From positions 1-9,279 of the forward strand of contig DEPQ01000020.1 of the NCBI GenBank assembly GCA_002358855.1: DNA of 9,279 nucleotides, written 5' to 3'. Of the stretch, positions 7,066 to 9,279 are shown piece after piece (positions within the stretch are counted from its first letter, which is position 1; every line of letters begins with the position of its first letter). The notes below the pieces were generated by a model. The model made no database searches and was not told the DNA's origin. It saw only the letters and a program-made list of their open reading frames with translations. The stretch comes from Bacteroidales bacterium UBA3388. Its GTDB lineage: Bacteria > Bacteroidota > Bacteroidia > Bacteroidales > P3. The translations under genes were made by a program, and so were the position numbers.

Positions 7066-7477
7066 AGCGTTCAATACTTTCTGCATCATAACTTTTTATG
7101 GTTTCTATTTCACCGTCGCTAACAGTTACTTCTATAACATTATAATGGTCCCAATTAAGATCATCGCATATAGAATTAGTATCAACTATTACATCTCTAT
7201 TTTTAAATTCAGAAGCAATATTACCAGATACTATCACAGTAACGTTATCTTTTTTACTACCATAATTAACTGCCACTTCACGACATCCAACACAAGATAA
7301 AGTAGGTAATATAATAACACTATGCTCACCTTTTGGAAGTTTGAAATCAAGTTCTTCCATATACAAAAGAAAAACCTCCTTATCACTGAGTTTATTTTTT
7401 GAACATGCATTCAAAAATATCATGAAACTAATCAAACACAAACAAATCCATTGTTTTATTTTTAGTTGTACGTACAT
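7049..7477 (-). CDS. Small lipoprotein with CxxC motif, possibly thioredoxin-like
   Basis: A 142-residue protein. Residues 1-25 form a lipoprotein signal: basic start, hydrophobic run ICLCLISFMIF, lipobox LNAC with Cys25. After a charged linker the stretch HSVIILPTLSCVGCREVAV (52-70) has a beta-strand followed by C62-V-G-C65 at the start of a helix, the layout of a thioredoxin-fold active site. Strands follow at NVTVIVSG and NVIEVTVSDGEIETIKSY. No cis-proline motif is obvious, so redox or disulfide activity is only an inference. The ATG at 7477 overlaps the end of the upstream lipoprotein gene by 50 nt; no later start would leave a signal peptide. The TGA stop (7049-7051) lies inside the right arm of the terminator hairpin. 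Confidence 0.8.
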   Translation of the reverse strand: MYVQLKIKQWICLCLISFMIFLNACSKNKLSDKEVFLLYMEELDFKLPKGEHSVIILPTLSCVGCREVAVNYGSKKDNVTVIVSGNIASEFKNRDVIVDTNSICDDLNWDHYNVIEVTVSDGEIETIKSYDAESIERYNSKE

Positions 7478-8510
7478 ACACTCCTTTCTTTCCTATAAAT
7501 ATTACAGGTCTATAATTATCTCCATCAAATATAACTTCATACTTTTTATCAAGTTCCGAATCTGCAACAATTAAAGCCCAATCAGATTTCTGCTTCATAA
7601 AAGTTTCATCATCACTACGTTTTCCCATATCCAAAACTCTATAATATAACTTTCTATGTTTATCATAGTATAAACCTCTAAAAAGCATGTTGTTTTCCCA
7701 ATATTTTATTTTCTCTGTTGTAGAATTTTCTTGAGAAAAATCTCTTTTTTCTGGCTGAACATAAAACTTTGATGTAAGCTTCTTTTCTTTTATTTTTTCA
7801 CCTGTCATTGTCATTACTATTACATTTTGAGACAATTCCGTTCCTGCTATAATTATTGAATCCTCAACATTAAATGCAACAGTATAACTATCATCTATAA
7901 ACATTTCTTTTGGCTGATCAGAAGGTCGTTCACCAAACAAACTTACACACTTTACACTATCCGTATTACTTACATCCCATGCAGCAATAAGATTTGATTT
8001 TGCACGAAATTTTGCATAATCCTTAAACTCACCTGTTAATGATTTTATTGGAATAAAACCTGTATAAACAATATCACCACAAGAAAAAAATGGATGATTA
8101 CCACCACACAACCACACAATTTGTTCATCATAATGCTTTACAAAAGGACAAACAACCCCCGTACGCATTTTTGAATTCCAAAGGTTTAAATTTTTATCAT
8201 TTAATTGCATCCAAATTGTTTCATTATTTGAATTGAAACAAAATTCTCTAACGCGAGATAACGTCTTTGAGATTAGTGTATCTATCCTTTTTTTTTCAAT
8301 GTCAAAAAAACATATTGAATAACCATCATTAGCTACAAACAAAACGACTTCTTTTCCTTTAATATTACAAATATCACTAAGTGCTGGCAACCACGGTAAA
8401 GCTTGCTTTTCTTTCAAAAATTCATCATGCTTTTTTACTACATCATTACTACAAGCAGCACAAAAAATTACAATCGCTACAACAAATATTATATTAAATA
8501 TATTTTTCAT
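7428..8510 (-). CDS. DUF4221-like lipoprotein, probable beta-propeller
   Basis: A 360-residue protein with a clear lipoprotein signal (MKNIFNIIFVVAIVIF, then CAAC with Cys20). It contains many short hydrophobic strands. The C-terminal third reads LFRGLYYDKHRKLYYRVLDMGKR, then WALIVADSELDKKYEVIFDG, and ends GVYVRTTKNKTMDLFVFD. This strand-turn pattern and C-terminal arrangement resemble DUF4221 and related six-bladed-propeller lipoproteins of Bacteroidales, from memory of the family only. Function is unknown; such proteins are cell-envelope lipoproteins often found with small partner lipoproteins. The next gene downstream starts within its last 50 nt, so the pair is very likely cotranscribed and translationally coupled. 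A good promoter lies about 65 nt upstream. Confidence 0.85.
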   Translation of the reverse strand: MKNIFNIIFVVAIVIFCAACSNDVVKKHDEFLKEKQALPWLPALSDICNIKGKEVVLFVANDGYSICFFDIEKKRIDTLISKTLSRVREFCFNSNNETIWMQLNDKNLNLWNSKMRTGVVCPFVKHYDEQIVWLCGGNHPFFSCGDIVYTGFIPIKSLTGEFKDYAKFRAKSNLIAAWDVSNTDSVKCVSLFGERPSDQPKEMFIDDSYTVAFNVEDSIIIAGTELSQNVIVMTMTGEKIKEKKLTSKFYVQPEKRDFSQENSTTEKIKYWENNMLFRGLYYDKHRKLYYRVLDMGKRSDDETFMKQKSDWALIVADSELDKKYEVIFDGDNYRPVIFIGKKGVYVRTTKNKTMDLFVFD

Positions 8511-8575
8511 TATTAAATAAGTTTAAATAACAAAATTCAAAGCATACTAACCTTTGTAAAATATATTTTACTCTG

Positions 8576-8605
8576 CAAAGGTATATAAAAAAAATAATTA
8601 ACAAA
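8576..8605 (-). promoter_or_regulatory. Predicted promoter of the two-lipoprotein operon
   Basis: On the minus strand TACCTTTG (8576-8583) matches TAnnTTTG, with TTTG (8602-8605) 18 nt upstream. Transcription would start near 8569, leaving a leader of about 60 nt before the ATG at 8510. Confidence 0.6.
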
Positions 8606-8645
8606 ATAAATTATAAAAAATATATAAATAGGATAAATCAACACC

Positions 8646-8653
8646 TATCTTTG
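8646..8653 (+). promoter_or_regulatory. Orphan -7 box upstream of the helicase remnant
   Basis: TATCTTTG followed by TGCGG resembles a Bacteroidota -7 element on the plus strand. No -33 TTTG is visible. It points into the helicase fragment and may be the original promoter of the decayed gene, kept after loss of the middle. Confidence 0.35.
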
Positions 8654-8684
8654 TGCGGTTTCTTGTTTATAATACTTCCCATAA

Positions 8685-8870
8685 TTCAGGCAAGAAAAAA
8701 AGATAAAACGAAAAAGATATGGAGATTGGCATACAATCTTTATACTAAACGAAGTCCAAGCCTCAGAAGCAGAAACCCACGATTACTTTCGTTGGCTCTA
8801 CACCGCTGTAACCCGAGCACGAGAACAAATATTCTTAGTGAACTTTTCCGAAGAATTTTTCTTTGAATGA
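8685..8870 (+). pseudogene. Remnant of a UvrD/RecD-like (SF1) helicase C-terminus
   Basis: The frame with codon starts at 8685 and ending TGA 8868-8870 encodes about 60 residues with no start codon after an in-frame stop at 8682-8684. The readable part is IFILNEVQASEAETHDY, then FRWLYTAVTRAREQIFLVNF and SEEFFFE. The phrase LYTAVTRARE is helicase motif VI of superfamily 1, and the following IFLVNF strand plus short acidic tail match the end of UvrD_C_2-type helicases. All other motifs (Walker A, Walker B and the rest) are absent. The first 20 or so codons are Lys/Arg-rich and may not belong to the gene. An orphan -7 box lies just upstream and a terminator just downstream, so an internal deletion is a reasonable reading. 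A competing frame from TTG 8651 shows no recognisable protein. Confidence 0.65.
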
Positions 8871-8872
8871 GA

Positions 8873-8951
8873 AAAATAAAGCAAAGAAATAATTTTCTAA
8901 TTCAAAGAAAAAAAAGAGCGACTCTTTGTTTGAGTCGCTCTTTTGAGTTAT
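8873..8951. repeat. 79-bp terminator repeat, copy B
   Basis: Second copy of the repeat at 6987-7065, same orientation, 1886 bp away, 77 of 79 identical. It starts two nucleotides after the helicase-remnant stop and ends 14 nt before the stop of the convergent T9SS gene. Confidence 0.95.
8912..8944. terminator. Bidirectional intrinsic terminator between helicase remnant and T9SS gene
   Basis: A perfect 13-bp stem, AAAAGAGCGACTC (8912-8924) with GAGTCGCTCTTTT (8932-8944), and a TTTGTTT loop. On the minus strand the stem merges into eight T residues, so it mainly terminates the T9SS gene at the right edge. Confidence 0.88.
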
Positions 8952-8965
8952 TGATTTGTTGTTAT

Positions 8966-9279
8966 TTATTCAACTATCAATTTTTGTGTGCTTACGGCTT
9001 TGTCAGTTACTATTCTTATGTAGTAAACTCCGCTTGACATATCGCTAACATTGATTGTGTAACGGGTTGTGCCTGCTTTGATGTTGTCTTGACTTAGAAT
9101 TCTTCCTTGTAAGTCGCTAACTACTATCTTAGCTTCTTGGTTCAATCCGTTGATTTCTAATGTTGCGTTGTCGCTTGCTGGGTTTGGATACAAACTTACT
9201 GCTATTTGATTTGCTAATGCGTCAGTTAAGCCTAATAGTGTGAAGGTTTCTACTGTTCCGTATGCTGTACCTGCTTCAT
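8966..9279 (-). CDS. T9SS type A sorting domain protein, C-terminal part
   Basis: The frame is open from the right edge to the TAA at 8966-8968, giving 103 visible residues; the N-terminal part and function lie outside the window. Seen: a linker (TLLGLTDALANQIAVS), then a type A sorting domain beginning LYPNPASDNATLEING, followed by AKIVVSDLQGRIL, TRYTINVSDMSSGVYYIRI and the basic end TQKLIVE. This is the standard Por secretion tail (TIGR04183-like). It directs export through the type IX system and is normally cleaved when the cargo is attached to the surface. A TTG near 9193 should not be taken as the start because the coding frame continues upstream of it without a stop. It would use the same secretion machinery that the PorZ-like protein in this window serves, but the two genes are not in one transcription unit. 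Confidence 0.88.
   Translation of the reverse strand, partial: EAGTAYGTVETFTLLGLTDALANQIAVSLYPNPASDNATLEINGLNQEAKIVVSDLQGRILSQDNIKAGTTRYTINVSDMSSGVYYIRIVTDKAVSTQKLIVE

Noticed and set aside
8651..8866. 71-codon plus-strand reading frame starting at TTG
   Set aside because: No recognisable protein; the helicase motif is in a different frame, and this frame has low-complexity basic composition.
6987..8951. Terminal repeats of an insertion sequence or transposon
   Set aside because: The copies are direct, each contains its own terminator hairpin, and there is no transposase or target duplication between them. Dispersed terminator elements fit better.
1..9279. tRNA, rRNA or riboswitch genes
   Set aside because: No cloverleaf, rRNA core or known riboswitch-like conserved core was seen on either strand; intergenic regions are short and A/T-rich.

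Overview
The window reads as an AT-rich chromosomal segment from a member of the Bacteroidota, most likely Bacteroidales-like. Four things support this: a type IX secretion (T9SS) component resembling PorZ, a T9SS sorting tail at the right edge, DUF4837- and DUF4221-type lipoproteins typical of the phylum, and promoters of the TTTG / TAnnTTTG form. Shine-Dalgarno sequences are essentially absent. Nothing looks like phage, plasmid, CRISPR or an intact insertion sequence.

Left block (minus strand, 1-2687). A DUF4837 lipoprotein gene is followed by methylmalonyl-CoA epimerase (mce) and the first two thirds of a biotin-dependent acyl-CoA carboxytransferase (MmdA/PccB type, running off the left edge). 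The last two form a propionate / methylmalonyl-CoA module with its own promoter. A T-rich 21-bp-period array and a weak hairpin separate it from the lipoprotein gene.

Central block (plus strand, 2769-6988). prfA (release factor 1), a porZ-like gene and recO lie head to tail, with only 5 nt between porZ and recO. The prfA and DUF4837 genes diverge from a short region with back-to-back -7 boxes. This places the lipoprotein start at 2687 rather than at a further-upstream TTG.

Right block (7049-9279). Two overlapping minus-strand lipoprotein genes come first: a DUF4221-like protein and a small CxxC protein. Then come the remnant of a UvrD/RecD-like helicase C-terminus and the C-terminal end of a T9SS-secreted protein, cut by the right edge. 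Two 79-bp repeats differing at two positions flank the lipoprotein and helicase-remnant segment. Each sits at a convergent gene junction and acts as a likely bidirectional terminator.

The most unusual observation is a family of 3'-end elements. Phased 21-bp A-rich CAAAGAA units start at or next to a stop codon and lead into a hairpin with a T tract. This design occurs after the DUF4837 gene, recO and the helicase remnant, and 26 nt are identical between the first two. I see no defence, biosynthetic or other clearly novel multi-gene system.
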